Counted from the stretch's first letter, positions 8,780 to 18,659 are shown. The stretch is DNA of 64,000 nt from Cohnella silvisoli (GCF_021190915.1 NZ_JAIOAP010000004.1:372001-436000); one strand, 5' to 3'. The notes: generated from the letters alone by a model not told the origin. Numbers and translations: made by a program.

Positions 8780-8846
8780 CGAAATGTGGGCCGGGCCGAA
8801 ATGCCTATGTCTAACGTCATTTGAATATGAAGGGAATGTTTAACAC

Positions 8847-9044
8847 ATGCAAGGTAAAGTTAAATGGTTCAACGCAGAAAAAGGTTACGGCTTCATCGAG
8901 ACAGAGCAAGGTGGCGACGTGTTCGTTCACTTCTCCGCTATTCAAATGGACGGCTACAAAGCTCTTGAAGAAGGTCAAACCGTAGAGTTCGACATCGTTC
9001 AAGGTGCCAGAGGTCCTCAAGCAGCTAACGTTACTAGAGTGTAA
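8847..9044 (+). CDS. Cold-shock protein (CspA/CspB family)
   Basis: 65 residues, a single cold-shock OB fold. RNP1 is KGYGFIE (residues 13-19) and RNP2 is VFVHF (residues 26-30), preceded by [10 protein letters not shown]. It binds single-stranded RNA/DNA and acts as an RNA chaperone. Monocistronic with its own promoter and terminator. Several csp paralogues usually exist in these genomes, so the exact letter cannot be assigned. Confidence 0.95.
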   Translation: MQGKVKWFNAEKGYGFIETEQGGDVFVHFSAIQMDGYKALEEGQTVEFDIVQGARGPQAANVTRV

Positions 9045-9115
9045 TCATAACGGCGCAATCGCGTCGAACAATCATACAAGATGTGGGCTACATGTGTTAA
9101 TGTATCTGCCACGCC

Positions 9116-9141
9116 ACCCTGGAGAAATCCAGGGTTTTTTT
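9116..9141 (+). terminator. Terminator after csp
   Basis: ACCCTGGA / TCCAGGGT perfect 8-bp stem with GAAA tetraloop, followed by six or more T. Confidence 0.9.
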
Positions 9142-9210
9142 AATTTAAATTTTAAATTTGCAGCATATGAGCCAAGTTATCTAAAAATTCAAATTTATTA
9201 TCGGAATGTT

Positions 9211-9240
9211 TTGAAACGGCTCCCTCGGGTGTGTTATCAT
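9211..9240 (+). promoter_or_regulatory. Sigma-A-like promoter of hpf
   Basis: TTGAAA at 9211-9216, 17-18 bp spacer, TTATCA/TATCAT at 9234-9240 with a TG extension. It lies about 25 bp ahead of the hpf start. No sigma-B motif was recognised. Confidence 0.5.
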
Positions 9241-9265
9241 AGAGTCATGCAAAGGAGGAATGCCC

Positions 9266-9829
9266 ATGAAATACATCATTCGTGGTCAGCGTATGGAAGT
9301 GACAGATGCTCTTCGAGATTATGTGGAGAAGAAGCTAAGTCGTCTTGAGCGGTATTTTGAAGCACCTCCCCAATCAGATGTAACCGTAACCTTAAGCGTC
9401 ACCAAAGGCCAGCAAGCCATTGAGGTTACGATCCCTCTCCCTGGAGCGCTCTTGCGCGCAGAGGAGAAAAGAGAGGATATGTACGCATCGATTGACTTTG
9501 TAGTGGACAAACTGGAACGCCAAATTCGTAAACACAAAACGAAAATCAATCGTAATTTCCGAGAAGCAGGTTCTGCTAGAGCACTTTTTAAGGAAGATGC
9601 CGGCAATGGTCAGGGTGTAACGACACTTTCTAGGGATGAAGAGGACGATCTGGAGCTAGTACGAACGAAACGATTTAACTTGAAGCCGATGGATGTGGAA
9701 GAAGCGATTCTTCAAATGAACCTAGTAGGGCACAATTTCTACGTATTCGCTAACACAGCCTCTAAGGAAATAAGTGTCGTATATCGTCGGAATGACGGCA
9801 AGTATGGGTTAATCGAATCTGCTGAATAA
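9266..9829 (+). CDS. hpf: Ribosome hibernation promoting factor, long form
   Basis: 187 residues from ATG 9266 (MKYIIRGQ); AAAGGAGG at 9251-9258 is correctly spaced for this ATG and too close to the one at 9260. The N-terminal S30AE domain (about 1-100) binds the 30S decoding region. The C-terminal domain (about 128-185; VRTKRFNLKPMDVEEAI and VVYRRNDGKYGLIE) dimerises to form 100S hibernating ribosomes. hpf directly upstream of secA and prfB is the usual Bacilli order. Confidence 0.95.
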   Translation: MKYIIRGQRMEVTDALRDYVEKKLSRLERYFEAPPQSDVTVTLSVTKGQQAIEVTIPLPGALLRAEEKREDMYASIDFVVDKLERQIRKHKTKINRNFREAGSARALFKEDAGNGQGVTTLSRDEEDDLELVRTKRFNLKPMDVEEAILQMNLVGHNFYVFANTASKEISVVYRRNDGKYGLIESAE

Positions 9830-9842
9830 CATTTGATAAGTA

Positions 9843-9872
9843 AGCCTCGGCTAATATAGCTGGGGCTTTTTT
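9843..9872 (+). terminator. Terminator after hpf
   Basis: AGCCTCGGCT pairs with AGCTGGGGCT over ten positions (two G-U), loop AATAT, then TTTTTT. Confidence 0.8.
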
Positions 9873-10021
9873 GCGCTTGTACAAAAATTTAGAGTGTTGC
9901 CGAAAATGACCGGGTTGCCCGTAATTTTACAACTCCCCGCCCCCTTCCTTGCCCCATTTTCGCCAAACTGCTAAAATGAGAAGATGTTGTTAGACCCGCG
10001 AGAGAGAGGGGTACTTCCTAT

Positions 10022-12535
10022 ATGCTCGGACTTGTCAAAAAAATATTCGGAGATGCCAATGAACGTGAAGTGAAACGGCTCCTTAAGACCGTTGATCAGA
10101 TCAATGGACTGGAGTCCTCCATTACATCATTAAGCGATGAACAGCTTCGCGCCAAGACAGATGAATTCCGCAACCGTCTAGCCAAAGGAGAGTCTTTGGA
10201 AGACATTCTTCCGGAGGCGTTCGCGGTCGTGCGGGAAGCGTCCAAACGCACGCTCAACATGCGTCACTTTGACGTGCAGTTAATCGGCGGTATGGTTCTG
10301 CATAACGGTAAGATTGCCGAGATGAGAACCGGAGAAGGTAAAACGCTAGTCGGTACTCTGTCCGTCTATTTGAACGCGCTTCTTGGCGAAGGCGTGCACG
10401 TTGTTACCGTCAACGATTACTTGGCTCAACGCGATAGCGCACTTATGGGCCAAATTTATTCTTTCCTCGGCATGACCGTCGGTTGCAACTTACACGGCCT
10501 TACCCACGAGGAGAAGCAAGAGGCTTACGCCTGCGACATCACTTACGGAACGAACAATGAATTCGGGTTCGATTATTTGCGCGACAACATGGTCCTGTAC
10601 AAGGAACAGATGGTTCAGCGCCCGCTTCACTATGCCATCATCGATGAAGTGGATTCCATTCTCGTCGACGAAGCGCGGACACCGCTGATCATCTCGGGGC
10701 AAGCCCAGAAATCGACGGAGCTGTATTATGCGGCCGATCGTCTGGTTAGCAGGCTTACGGATGTAGAAGACTTTACCGTCGATATCAAAATGCGCAGCGT
10801 AGCCCTGACTGAGCAAGGGGTTACGAAGGTGGAGCGCGCTTTTAATATCGAGAACCTATTCGCTCACGACAACGTGACGCTCAACCACCACGTCAATCAA
10901 GCGCTCCGCGCAAGATATATTATGAAACGCGATGTCGATTATGTCGTTCAAGAAGATGAAGTCATTATCGTCGACGAGTTTACAGGACGTCTTATGGCCG
11001 GCCGTCGTTACAGCGAGGGTCTTCATCAAGCGATCGAGGCGAAAGAGCAGCTTACGGTTCAGAACGAGAGCATGACGTTGGCGACCATTACGTTCCAGAA
11101 CTACTTCCGGATGTATCGCAAACTTGCCGGCATGACCGGTACTGCCAAGACAGAGGAAGAAGAGTTCAAACGGATTTACGGCTTGGATGTAATCCAAGTG
11201 CCGACGAACCGTCCGATGATTCGTACGGATATTCCGGACGTCGTCTACAAATCGGAGAACGGCAAGTATCGTGCCGTCGTCGAGGAAATCGTACGCCGTC
11301 ATGCAACGGGACAACCTGTATTGGTCGGTACCGTGTCGATCGAGAACTCCGAACGCATTGCCGACATGCTTAAGAAGAAAGGTGTTCCTCACCAAGTTCT
11401 CAACGCCAAGTACCATGCCGAGGAGGCCGCTATTATTTCCAATGCCGGCCAGCATGGTACCGTTACGATAGCGACGAATATGGCGGGCCGCGGAACGGAC
11501 ATTTTGCTTGGTTCCGGCGTAGCGGATATTGGCGGACTTCATATTATGGGCACCGAGCGCCACGAATCCCGCCGTATCGATAATCAGCTTCGCGGACGCG
11601 CAGGCCGCCAAGGCGACCCGGGTTCGTCGCAATTTTACCTGTCCATGCAGGATGAGTTGATGCGCCGGTTCGGCGCGGACAATATTATGGGCATGATGGA
11701 GCGACTGGGCTTCGACGAGGATTCTCCGATCGAGAGCCGTCTAATCTCGCGCGCGATCGAGTCCGCTCAGAAACGCGTCGAGGGCAGCAACTTCGATACT
11801 CGGCGCATCGTTCTCCAATACGATGACGTCATTAACTTGCAGCGGGAGAAAATTTACGGAGATCGCCGTCAAATTCTCAATTCCGATAATATACGCGATG
11901 TCATTGCGGAAATGGTTCGTTCCGTCATTACCCGCGCGGTCGAAAGCCATTGCTCGGATAACGATGTTCCGGAAGATTGGGATATGGACAGCCTCGTTAC
12001 TTACGCTCATACGCATTTCTTGCCGGAAGACCGGTTAAGCAAGGACGATCTATGGGGCAAGGAAAAAGAGGAAATGATCGACATGCTCGTAGAGCGCGTC
12101 GAGCAATTATATGATGAGCGCGAAGAGTCCATCGGTCTCGATACGATGCGCGAATTCGAGAAAGTGGTCGTTCTCCGCGCCGTTGACAGCAAATGGATGG
12201 ACCACATCGATGCTATGGACCATTTGCGCCAAGGTATTCACTTGCGTGCTTACGGCGGTAACGATCCGCTTCGCGAATATCAATTCGAAGGACATAACAT
12301 GTTCCTCTCCATGATCGAGCGGATCGAAGAAGAGATCACGATGTACATCATGAGGGCGCAAGTTGAAACGGCTCCGAAGCGCGAGGCGGTAGCGGAAGGC
12401 CAAGCCGTCGACGCGAAAGCGGAAGAGGGTCCGAAAAAGCCTAAAACCCGCAGCGCCAACGCGGTTGGACGCAACGATCCATGCCCATGCGGCAGCGGAA
12501 AGAAATACAAATTGTGTCACGGTCGCATAGACTAA
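10022..12535 (+). CDS. secA: Protein translocase ATPase SecA
   Basis: 837 residues. It drives post-translational export through SecYEG. Visible: Walker A region [10 protein letters not shown] near residue 103, DEAD-like [11 protein letters not shown], the second nucleotide-binding fold with [11 protein letters not shown], and [17 protein letters not shown]. The C-terminal tail carries the zinc-binding [14 protein letters not shown] motif that contacts SecB or ribosomes. An alanine/lysine-rich linker precedes that tail. Complete and typical in length. Followed after 66 bp by prfB. Confidence 0.98.
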   Translation: MLGLVKKIFGDANEREVKRLLKTVDQINGLESSITSLSDEQLRAKTDEFRNRLAKGESLEDILPEAFAVVREASKRTLNMRHFDVQLIGGMVLHNGKIAEMRTGEGKTLVGTLSVYLNALLGEGVHVVTVNDYLAQRDSALMGQIYSFLGMTVGCNLHGLTHEEKQEAYACDITYGTNNEFGFDYLRDNMVLYKEQMVQRPLHYAIIDEVDSILVDEARTPLIISGQAQKSTELYYAADRLVSRLTDVEDFTVDIKMRSVALTEQGVTKVERAFNIENLFAHDNVTLNHHVNQALRARYIMKRDVDYVVQEDEVIIVDEFTGRLMAGRRYSEGLHQAIEAKEQLTVQNESMTLATITFQNYFRMYRKLAGMTGTAKTEEEEFKRIYGLDVIQVPTNRPMIRTDIPDVVYKSENGKYRAVVEEIVRRHATGQPVLVGTVSIENSERIADMLKKKGVPHQVLNAKYHAEEAAIISNAGQHGTVTIATNMAGRGTDILLGSGVADIGGLHIMGTERHESRRIDNQLRGRAGRQGDPGSSQFYLSMQDELMRRFGADNIMGMMERLGFDEDSPIESRLISRAIESAQKRVEGSNFDTRRIVLQYDDVINLQREKIYGDRRQILNSDNIRDVIAEMVRSVITRAVESHCSDNDVPEDWDMDSLVTYAHTHFLPEDRLSKDDLWGKEKEEMIDMLVERVEQLYDEREESIGLDTMREFEKVVVLRAVDSKWMDHIDAMDHLRQGIHLRAYGGNDPLREYQFEGHNMFLSMIERIEEEITMYIMRAQVETAPKREAVAEGQAVDAKAEEGPKKPKTRSANAVGRNDPCPCGSGKKYKLCHGRID

Positions 12536-12601
12536 ACTTAGCTTGCTAACGATTTGTTCGCTGAATGAGGCAAGCACAAGATTCGATGAGGTGATTTCAA
12601 C

Positions 12602-13721
12602 ATGTTCGAGCTAGACGTAACGGTTAAGCAAGACCTTCGTGGAAATGCGAAGCGACTCCAGCAACTCAGGGGGTCCCTTTGACTTAGATCTGAAGAAGGA
12701 ACAAATCGAGAACTACGAAGTCAAGATGAGCGATCCTAATTTCTGGGACGACAACGAGAAAGCGCAAGCCGTTATCGCCGAGATGAATGCGATTAAGTCC
12801 GTAGTTGACCAGTTCGAGGGCTTGGCGAACGAGCAGCAAGATCTAGAAGATATGCTGGAGATTCTTGAAGAAGAATTGGATGAATCCATGGCTGTCGAAT
12901 GGACGCAGAGCGTTAACGCTTTTACCGCCAAAGTCGACTCTTTCGAGCTTCAATTGCTGCTCAACCAGCCTTACGATAAACTAGATGCCATCCTGGAGCT
13001 TCATCCGGGCGCAGGCGGAACCGAATCGCAGGATTGGGCCCAAATGCTGTACAGGATGTATACGAGATGGGCGGAGAAACGCGGCTTCAAGGTCGAACTT
13101 CTCGACTATCTTCCGGGAGACGAAGCGGGGATTAAAAGCGTTACGATCCAAATAAGGGGCCATAACGCGTATGGTTATCTGAAGGCGGAGAAAGGCGTCC
13201 ATCGGCTTGTGCGGATTTCTCCGTTCGATGCCTCGGGCAGACGGCATACTTCTTTCGTTTCCTGCGATGTTGTGCCGGAGATCAATGATGAAATCCATAT
13301 TGAGATCCGTCCCGAGGATTTGAGGGTCGACACTTACCGTGCCAGCGGAGCCGGGGGTCAGCACATCAATAAGACGGATTCGGCGATTCGACTCACCCAC
13401 ATACCAACGGGGGTAGTCGTTGCTTGCCAGACGCAGCGCTCTCAGATTCAGAACCGAGAGAAAGCCATGAAGATGCTGCAGTCCAAGCTCTACGAGCTGA
13501 GAATCCAAGAGCAGCAGAAAGAGCTGGCCGAAGTGCGCGGAGAGCATATGGACATTGCTTGGGGCAGCCAGATACGCTCTTATGTTTTCCATCCTTACAG
13601 CATGGTTAAGGATCACCGTACATCGGTGGAAACGGGGAACGTGGGCGCGGTCATGGACGGCGATCTGGATGCTTTCATCGACGGTTTCTTACGAAGCCAG
13701 ATCAGGCAGGAAGCTCAATAA
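12602..13721 (+). CDS. prfB: Peptide chain release factor 2, with programmed +1 frameshift
   Basis: Translated as 12602-12679 joined to 12681-13721 (about 372 residues). The ATG at 12602 opens a 26-codon frame ending LQQLRGSL, then an in-frame TGA at 12680. Skipping one base continues in the long frame as [15 protein letters not shown]2 recognises UGA and UAA stop codons: the SPF codon-recognition tripeptide is in RISPFDASG, and the catalytic GGQ is in [15 protein letters not shown]. The frameshift lets RF2 regulate its own synthesis. A naive annotation starting in the second frame would lose the true N-terminus. Confidence 0.96.
12668..12683 (+). other. prfB +1 recoding site
   Basis: AGGGGG at 12668-12673 (internal Shine-Dalgarno), then TCC, CTT slip codon (12677-12679) and TGA C (12680-12683). 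This matches the classical RF2 arrangement of SD, CTT TGA C. Confidence 0.95.
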
Positions 13722-13729
13722 ACGCAACA

Positions 13730-13765
13730 AAGCCACAGGGCAACTTATCCTGTGGCTTATATTTT
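13730..13765 (+). terminator. Terminator after prfB
   Basis: AAGCCACAGG and CCTGTGGCTT form a 10-bp perfect stem; the tail is ATATTTTT. Confidence 0.85.
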
Positions 13766-13843
13766 TGAATTGAACTCTTCTTTTGTAGCATGCAGCTGTT
13801 TCAGAACCAGAGCAAACAACATAGGCGAGTATTGTTTGCTATC

Positions 13844-14170
13844 TTATGATCCTTTGTGTTGGACATTAATGAACTCCATGATCGTAAGAGGGGTATTGTG
13901 CATCATTACTTTAATGACATACGGGAAATGTTTTCTCCTGTTTGGAGAATTGAAATAGAGCGTGAACTGTTCTTGCAAATATTCATAAGAATATTCAATT
14001 AATTCTTTCACTAAATTTTCTAATACTCCAGCTTCGGTTGCGCCAGTTGCAATAAGATCATCAATCTCGGCGAAAGAGGCGATATAACCCCCTTCATCAT
14101 CTTGCTCGATAAAAGCGTTGAGTTTAAGATCTTGAATGAGTACGGAGAGATGATCAAAGTTCATCATCAT
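13844..14170 (-). CDS. Small hypothetical protein, HicB-like fold
   Basis: 108 residues from the first of three consecutive ATG codons (14170); GGAGAG at 14179-14184 is well placed for it. The stretch LNAFIEQDDEGGYIASFAEI followed by GATEAGVLENLVKELIEYS resembles the partial-RNase-H HicB antitoxin domain (beta strands with a charged turn, then a helix). No clear DNA-binding C-terminus and no HicA-like partner could be read next to it. Function unknown; the HicB link is a weak inference. Confidence 0.5.
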   Translation of the reverse strand: MMMNFDHLSVLIQDLKLNAFIEQDDEGGYIASFAEIDDLIATGATEAGVLENLVKELIEYSYEYLQEQFTLYFNSPNRRKHFPYVIKVMMHNTPLTIMEFINVQHKGS

Positions 14171-14381
14171 CAGATGATCTCTCCGGCGATTAATCACTTT
14201 GGGTGTGGTGCGAATAACAGAATCAATGACTTCGCTGAAAAATTATTAGGATTATTATCTCCGCCTAATTGCATGCTTAAACAATCAATTGGAAATGGGT
14301 GGTACAATATGCATAACCATGTCATCAACTCCCTACACTTAATTCATGCAGTAAAGATCCATCCAAGGAAGAGGAATATTC

Positions 14382-15299
14382 ATGACCGATCCGCGCAATA
14401 AAGTCTCGCCTATGCAGGCAAAGGTAAATAAACGCGCAGCTCGCCGTTTTCCGCCGGGAGTTCGCACCCTATTCAGCTACACAGCTATGTTGATCGGTTC
14501 TTTTTTCATAGCAGCTAGCTTTAACATGTTTCTGTTGCCTAACCGGATTGCTTCGGGCGGGGTGTCGGGTATATCCGTTATATTGAACACGCTGTACCAA
14601 ATACCGCCGGCGTACACTCAGTGGGCGCTTAATATTCCATTGTTCATTGTGGGTATTCTGGTGCTTGGCAAATATTTTGGCGTGAAAACGGCCGTAGGTT
14701 CCATTGTATTGCCTCTGTTCGTTTTGCTAACCGCGCACTTGACGCCTCCAACCCACGATCCCCTGCTGGCCTCCTTATACGGCGGTCTTGGAGTTGGCAT
14801 TGGCCTAGGCCTCGTGTTCCGAGGCAGAGGCTCGACAGGGGGACTGGATCTCGCCGCGCAAATCGTTCACCGCGTGGTAGGTTTAAGACTGGGGTTAGCG
14901 GTAGCCTTTCTCGACGGTCTCGTCATTCTCTCCGCAGGAATATTCATTTCATTGGAAAATGCGCTATACGCTCTGATCGGCTTATTCGCAACGAGCAAAA
15001 CAATCGATATCATACAGACTGGATTTCAAACCTCCAAGGCGGCTTTTATTATATCCAAGCATCCTGAACTCGTTTCGAAGGCTATCCTGCATGAATTGGA
15101 TCGGGGTTTGACGAAGCTTCAAGGGGTCGGAGGTTATACGGGAGACGACCGTCCCGTTCTGTTGGCTGTTGTCGGACAGAATGAAGTATTAAGACTAAAG
15201 CTGCTTGTTCGCGATGCGGATCCGGATGCCTTCGTAATCATCACCAATGCTTCCGAAGTGCTCGGTGAAGGCTTTCACGATGGAAGTCGGTTATTATAA
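14382..15299 (+). CDS. YitT-family membrane protein (DUF161 + DUF2179)
   Basis: 305 residues: a basic N-terminal tail, about five hydrophobic segments (e.g. TLFSYTAMLIGSFFIAASF, LFIVGILVLGKYFG, AVAFLDGLVILSAGIFISL), then a cytosolic domain from about residue 215 (SKAILHELDRGLTKLQGVGG) typical of DUF2179. Characteristic SGGVSGISVIL and RGRGSTGGLDL loops are present. Transport function is suspected for the family, but no substrate is established. Stands alone between the HicB-like gene and the arg operon. Confidence 0.9.
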   Translation: MTDPRNKVSPMQAKVNKRAARRFPPGVRTLFSYTAMLIGSFFIAASFNMFLLPNRIASGGVSGISVILNTLYQIPPAYTQWALNIPLFIVGILVLGKYFGVKTAVGSIVLPLFVLLTAHLTPPTHDPLLASLYGGLGVGIGLGLVFRGRGSTGGLDLAAQIVHRVVGLRLGLAVAFLDGLVILSAGIFISLENALYALIGLFATSKTIDIIQTGFQTSKAAFIISKHPELVSKAILHELDRGLTKLQGVGGYTGDDRPVLLAVVGQNEVLRLKLLVRDADPDAFVIITNASEVLGEGFHDGSRLL

Positions 15300-15325
15300 T
15301 TGTTGAAATCTCGGCAATTGAACCG

Positions 15326-15360
15326 TTGAATAAATAATACTTTCGATGTATAATAATACA
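15326..15360 (+). promoter_or_regulatory. argC promoter with overlapping ARG box
   Basis: TTGAAT (15326-15331), exactly 17 bp, TATAAT (15349-15354). The -10 is embedded in TGTATAATAATACA (15347-15360), 11 of 14 matches to the ArgR/AhrC core TGAATAAAAATTCA. A second ARG-like half, TGAATAAATAAT, overlaps the -35. Arginine-bound ArgR/AhrC would block this promoter. Confidence 0.7.
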
Positions 15361-15393
15361 TAATTCTTCAATCGAACGATGTATTCCGATCCT

Positions 15394-15495
15394 ATGGGAT
15401 TTGATCGCGGCCCGGCTGCATTCTCGGCTTTCATTCAAGCACGTTATCCGGTACAATGAGGATGGTTTGGCCAAAAGACCGATTGTACTTTTTTT
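15394..15495 (+). promoter_or_regulatory. argC leader with small ORF and intrinsic terminator
   Basis: Downstream of the promoter and ahead of argC lies a hairpin: GTACAAT (15451-15457) pairs with ATTGTAC (15482-15488), with an inner GGTTT/AGACC stem, then seven T (15489-15495). A 21-codon ORF (15394-15459) starts at ATG and stops inside the 5' stem arm; it contains Arg codons at positions 5 and 17 but lacks a clear ribosome binding site. An alternative ATCC/GGAT pairing (15446-15449 with 15460-15463) would compete with the terminator. This looks like an attenuator; the sensing mechanism is unknown and no T-box sequence is present. Confidence 0.55.
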
Positions 15496-15516
15496 ATAGG
15501 CATGGGGGAGTCCACT

Positions 15517-16569
15517 ATGACAACTACTCAAATCCGCGCTGCCATCGTCGGTTCTACCGGCTACGGCGGCGTCGAACTCATCCGATTGCTTCAATCTCAT
15601 CCTAACGTTACGGTCACGTCGGTTATTTCCTCGTCTAATGCGGGAACGCCGATTGCCGAAGGTTATCCGCATTTAACGGAAATCCGTACGGACTTGCTTG
15701 ACGGCATCGACGTCGAAAACATTCGCTCGAAAGCCGATGTCGTTTTCCTGGCGACTCCTCATGGGATCAGCATGAAGCTGGCTCCCGAGTTTCTGGAGGC
15801 TGGCCTTAAGGTTATCGATCTCTCCGGCGACTTCCGGCTGAAATCCGGCGATGTGTATCGGGAGTGGTATAAACATGAGCCGGCCGAGCAAACGCTCGTA
15901 GACCGCGCGATATATGGCCTTGCCGAAGTGTATGGATCGCAAGTTGCGGGTGCGGATTTCATCTCCAATCCCGGCTGTTTCACGACATCGGCGCTGCTAG
16001 GATTGTATCCGGCGGTGAAGGCGGGGTGGATTAACCCCGACAGCATTATTATCGATGCCAAGTCCGGTGTGTCTGGGGCGGGACGGGGCTTGAACCTAAG
16101 CTCGCATTACTCGGAAATCAACGAAAACTTCAAAGCTTATAAAATAAATAAACACCAGCATACCCCGGAAATTGAGCAAGTGCTCTCCGAAGCGGCTGGG
16201 CGTCCGGTCATTACGACTTTCACGACGCATTTGGTGCCGATGACAAGAGGCATTATGAGCACGATGTACGCCACGCTGACCGACAAAAGAACGAGCGCAG
16301 ATTTCGTGGAACTCTATCGGCAATTCTATGAAGGTCGGAAGTTCGTCCGCGTGCGCCAAGTGGGAAATTGGCCGGCGACGAAAGAAGTATGGGGCACGAA
16401 CTATTGCGACATCGGCTTCTCGGTCGACGAAAGAACGGGTCGCATCACTTTCATTTCGGTTATCGATAATTTGGTCAAAGGCGCGGCCGGCCAAGCGATA
16501 CAGAATTTGAACCTGCTCATGAACTGGGACGAGACGCTCGGACTGCAGTTCACGCCGGTGTACCCTTAA
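15517..16569 (+). CDS. argC: N-acetyl-gamma-glutamyl-phosphate reductase
   Basis: 350 residues from ATG 15517, preceded by GGGGGAG six bases upstream; the ATG at 15502 overlaps that site. NADP-binding GSTGYGGVELIRLL is near the N-terminus; the catalytic cysteine is in SNPGCFTTSALLGLYP. It reduces N-acetylglutamyl phosphate to the semialdehyde, third step of arginine synthesis. First gene of argCJBDFGH. Confidence 0.97.
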   Translation: MTTTQIRAAIVGSTGYGGVELIRLLQSHPNVTVTSVISSSNAGTPIAEGYPHLTEIRTDLLDGIDVENIRSKADVVFLATPHGISMKLAPEFLEAGLKVIDLSGDFRLKSGDVYREWYKHEPAEQTLVDRAIYGLAEVYGSQVAGADFISNPGCFTTSALLGLYPAVKAGWINPDSIIIDAKSGVSGAGRGLNLSSHYSEINENFKAYKINKHQHTPEIEQVLSEAAGRPVITTFTTHLVPMTRGIMSTMYATLTDKRTSADFVELYRQFYEGRKFVRVRQVGNWPATKEVWGTNYCDIGFSVDERTGRITFISVIDNLVKGAAGQAIQNLNLLMNWDETLGLQFTPVYP

Positions 16570-16599
16570 TACGAGAACGAGAGGAACGAAGCGGCTATC

Positions 16600-17829
16600 A
16601 TGGGAGATAAGCGTTATTCGATCGTGCAAGACGGGGGCGTCACGACGCCCAAAGGCTTTAAAGCCGGAGGCTTGCACTGCGGTTTGAAAAAAACGGATCG
16701 TCACGATCTTGGCGTCATTGTGTGCGATGTTCCAGCGGCTGCGGCTGCGGTTTATACGACGAATTTGTTTCAGGCGGCACCGCTTCAGGTGACGCGCGAG
16801 GCTTTGGGCCAAGGCGGCGTATTGCGCGCCGTTATCGTCAACAGCGGCAACGCCAACGCTTGCACGGGGGAGCAAGGCGAAGCCGATGCACGCACGATGC
16901 AAGCGAATATGGCGGAAGCGCTCGGCGTGGGTAAGGAACATGTGGCTGTAGCCTCCACCGGCGTCATCGGCGAATTGTTGAAAATGGATCGCGTAACTTC
17001 CGGAATCGAGAAATTGCCCGCGAGGCTGCGAGGCGACGTTCAAGGATCAGACGACTTCTGCCAGGCTATACTGACGACCGACTTGGTCAAGAAGGTAAGC
17101 TGCGTTACTCTCACGGTTGATGGACAACAAGTCACGATCGCGGGAGCGGCCAAAGGCTCGGGGATGATTCATCCGAATATGGCGACAATGCTTGGATTCG
17201 TAACGACAGACGCCCGTATTGGGGCACCGCTGCTGCAAGAGGTTTTGCGTGAAGTAACGAACGTCAGCTTTAACATGATAACCGTTGATGGGGATACAAG
17301 CACGAACGATATGTTAGTGGCTATGGCTAGCGGATTGGCGGAAAATAGTGAATTAACGCGAAGCCATCCTGACTTCGCAGCATTCGTGGACGGTTTGCGC
17401 CATGTATGCGCGGAGTTGGCCAAAGCGATCGCGCGCGACGGCGAAGGCGCAACGAAGCTGATCGAGACGACGGTTACCGGCGCGGCAAGCGACGAAGCGG
17501 CGCAAGCGATCGCGAAGACGATCATCGGCTCAAGCCTAGTGAAATCCGCCGTATTCGGCGCAGACGCCAACTGGGGACGAATCATCGCCGCGGTCGGTCG
17601 GGCGGGTCAACCGATTAACGTGGGCACGGTAGATATCCGTCTTGGGGATATTCTCGTGCTCGATCAATCGCGGCCGATTCCTTTCGACGAAGAGATTGCG
17701 TTAGAGTACTTAAAGGGCGATACCGTTGGCATCAACGTTAACCTGAACATGGGAAGCGGGCAAGCGACGGCATGGGGCTGCGATCTTACGTACGATTACG
17801 TACGCATCAACGCCGCTTATCGGACGTAA
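16600..17829 (+). CDS. argJ: Bifunctional ornithine acetyltransferase / N-acetylglutamate synthase
   Basis: 409 residues. ArgJ moves the acetyl group from N-acetylornithine to glutamate (cyclic pathway) and often also uses acetyl-CoA. The self-cleavage site is visible in GSGMIHPNMATMLGF, where Thr becomes the new N-terminal nucleophile of the beta subunit. Its presence fits the absence of argA/argE in the operon. Placed 30 bp after argC. Confidence 0.97.
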   Translation: MGDKRYSIVQDGGVTTPKGFKAGGLHCGLKKTDRHDLGVIVCDVPAAAAAVYTTNLFQAAPLQVTREALGQGGVLRAVIVNSGNANACTGEQGEADARTMQANMAEALGVGKEHVAVASTGVIGELLKMDRVTSGIEKLPARLRGDVQGSDDFCQAILTTDLVKKVSCVTLTVDGQQVTIAGAAKGSGMIHPNMATMLGFVTTDARIGAPLLQEVLREVTNVSFNMITVDGDTSTNDMLVAMASGLAENSELTRSHPDFAAFVDGLRHVCAELAKAIARDGEGATKLIETTVTGAASDEAAQAIAKTIIGSSLVKSAVFGADANWGRIIAAVGRAGQPINVGTVDIRLGDILVLDQSRPIPFDEEIALEYLKGDTVGINVNLNMGSGQATAWGCDLTYDYVRINAAYRT

Positions 17830-17844
17830 GGGGATCGGACATTC

Positions 17845-18636
17845 ATGAGTAATCAAAGGTTTGTGATGAAATGCGGCGGCAGCACGCTCGCGGCGCTTCC
17901 AGACGCGTTCTTCGAAGATATATGCGAGATGCAGGAGAAGGGTGTTCAGCCGATTATCGTACACGGCGGCGGCCCTGCCATTAACGAGACGCTCGGTAAG
18001 CTGGGCATCGAGAGTAGGTTCGTGGGCGGACTTCGCGTTACGGATGAAGCGACTCTTGATGTTGTTGAGATGGTGCTGGCTGGTCGGATCAACAAAGAGA
18101 TCGTACGCAAGCTGCAGAAGAACGGCGCTAAGTCGATCGGTCTTTCCGGCACCGATGGCAACCTTCTAGTAGCATCGCCTATCGCCAACGCTCAAGAAAT
18201 GGGCTTTGTCGGCGATATTACCGGAGTGAATGCTCCCTTAATCGAAGGTATAATCGGGCTCGGTTACCTGCCCGTTATTGCCCCAATCGGCATAGATGAA
18301 GCCGGCCAACGATATAACATCAACGCGGACACCGCGGCGGGTGCGGTCGCTTCCCATCTTGGCGTAGATACGATGATCGTCGTTACGGACGTTCCCGGCA
18401 TTATGCGCACGGTGAATGGGGAGAAGGTCGTACTTTCGCAGGTTACTTTTGCAGACATAGAAGAAATGATTCTAAGTGGAGAAATATACGGCGGCATGAT
18501 TCCGAAAGTACGCGCAGCAATGAATTGTTTGTACGGCAACGTTAAGGAAGTGCTCATCGTCGATGGCGCCATGCCTCGGGTGCTGAGCCGAGCGGTAACG
18601 GAAGGCCATATCGGAACCCGGATCGTAAGGGATTAG
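17845..18636 (+). CDS. argB: Acetylglutamate kinase
   Basis: 263 residues, amino-acid kinase fold. MKCGGSTL (phosphate binding) and VHGGGPAINETLGKLG near the N-terminus, NADTAAGAVA later, and GGMIPKVRAAMNCL near the C-terminus. It phosphorylates N-acetylglutamate. The short form lacks the extended N-terminal helix typical of arginine-inhibited hexameric enzymes, so strong arginine feedback here is uncertain. Confidence 0.97.
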   Translation: MSNQRFVMKCGGSTLAALPDAFFEDICEMQEKGVQPIIVHGGGPAINETLGKLGIESRFVGGLRVTDEATLDVVEMVLAGRINKEIVRKLQKNGAKSIGLSGTDGNLLVASPIANAQEMGFVGDITGVNAPLIEGIIGLGYLPVIAPIGIDEAGQRYNINADTAAGAVASHLGVDTMIVVTDVPGIMRTVNGEKVVLSQVTFADIEEMILSGEIYGGMIPKVRAAMNCLYGNVKEVLIVDGAMPRVLSRAVTEGHIGTRIVRD

Positions 18637-18659
18637 AAAGTCGAAAAGGAGAGATCGGG

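Noticed and set aside
10856-11632. 258-residue open frame opposite secA
   Set aside because: Antisense shadow of a highly conserved gene; no family features or ribosome binding site.
15361-15500. T-box leader for arginyl-tRNA before argC
   Set aside because: No AGGGTGGNACCGCG-type T-box sequence or specifier stem is visible.
16096-17043. 315-residue open frame opposite argC/argJ
   Set aside because: Spans two real genes on the other strand; arises from high GC codon bias.
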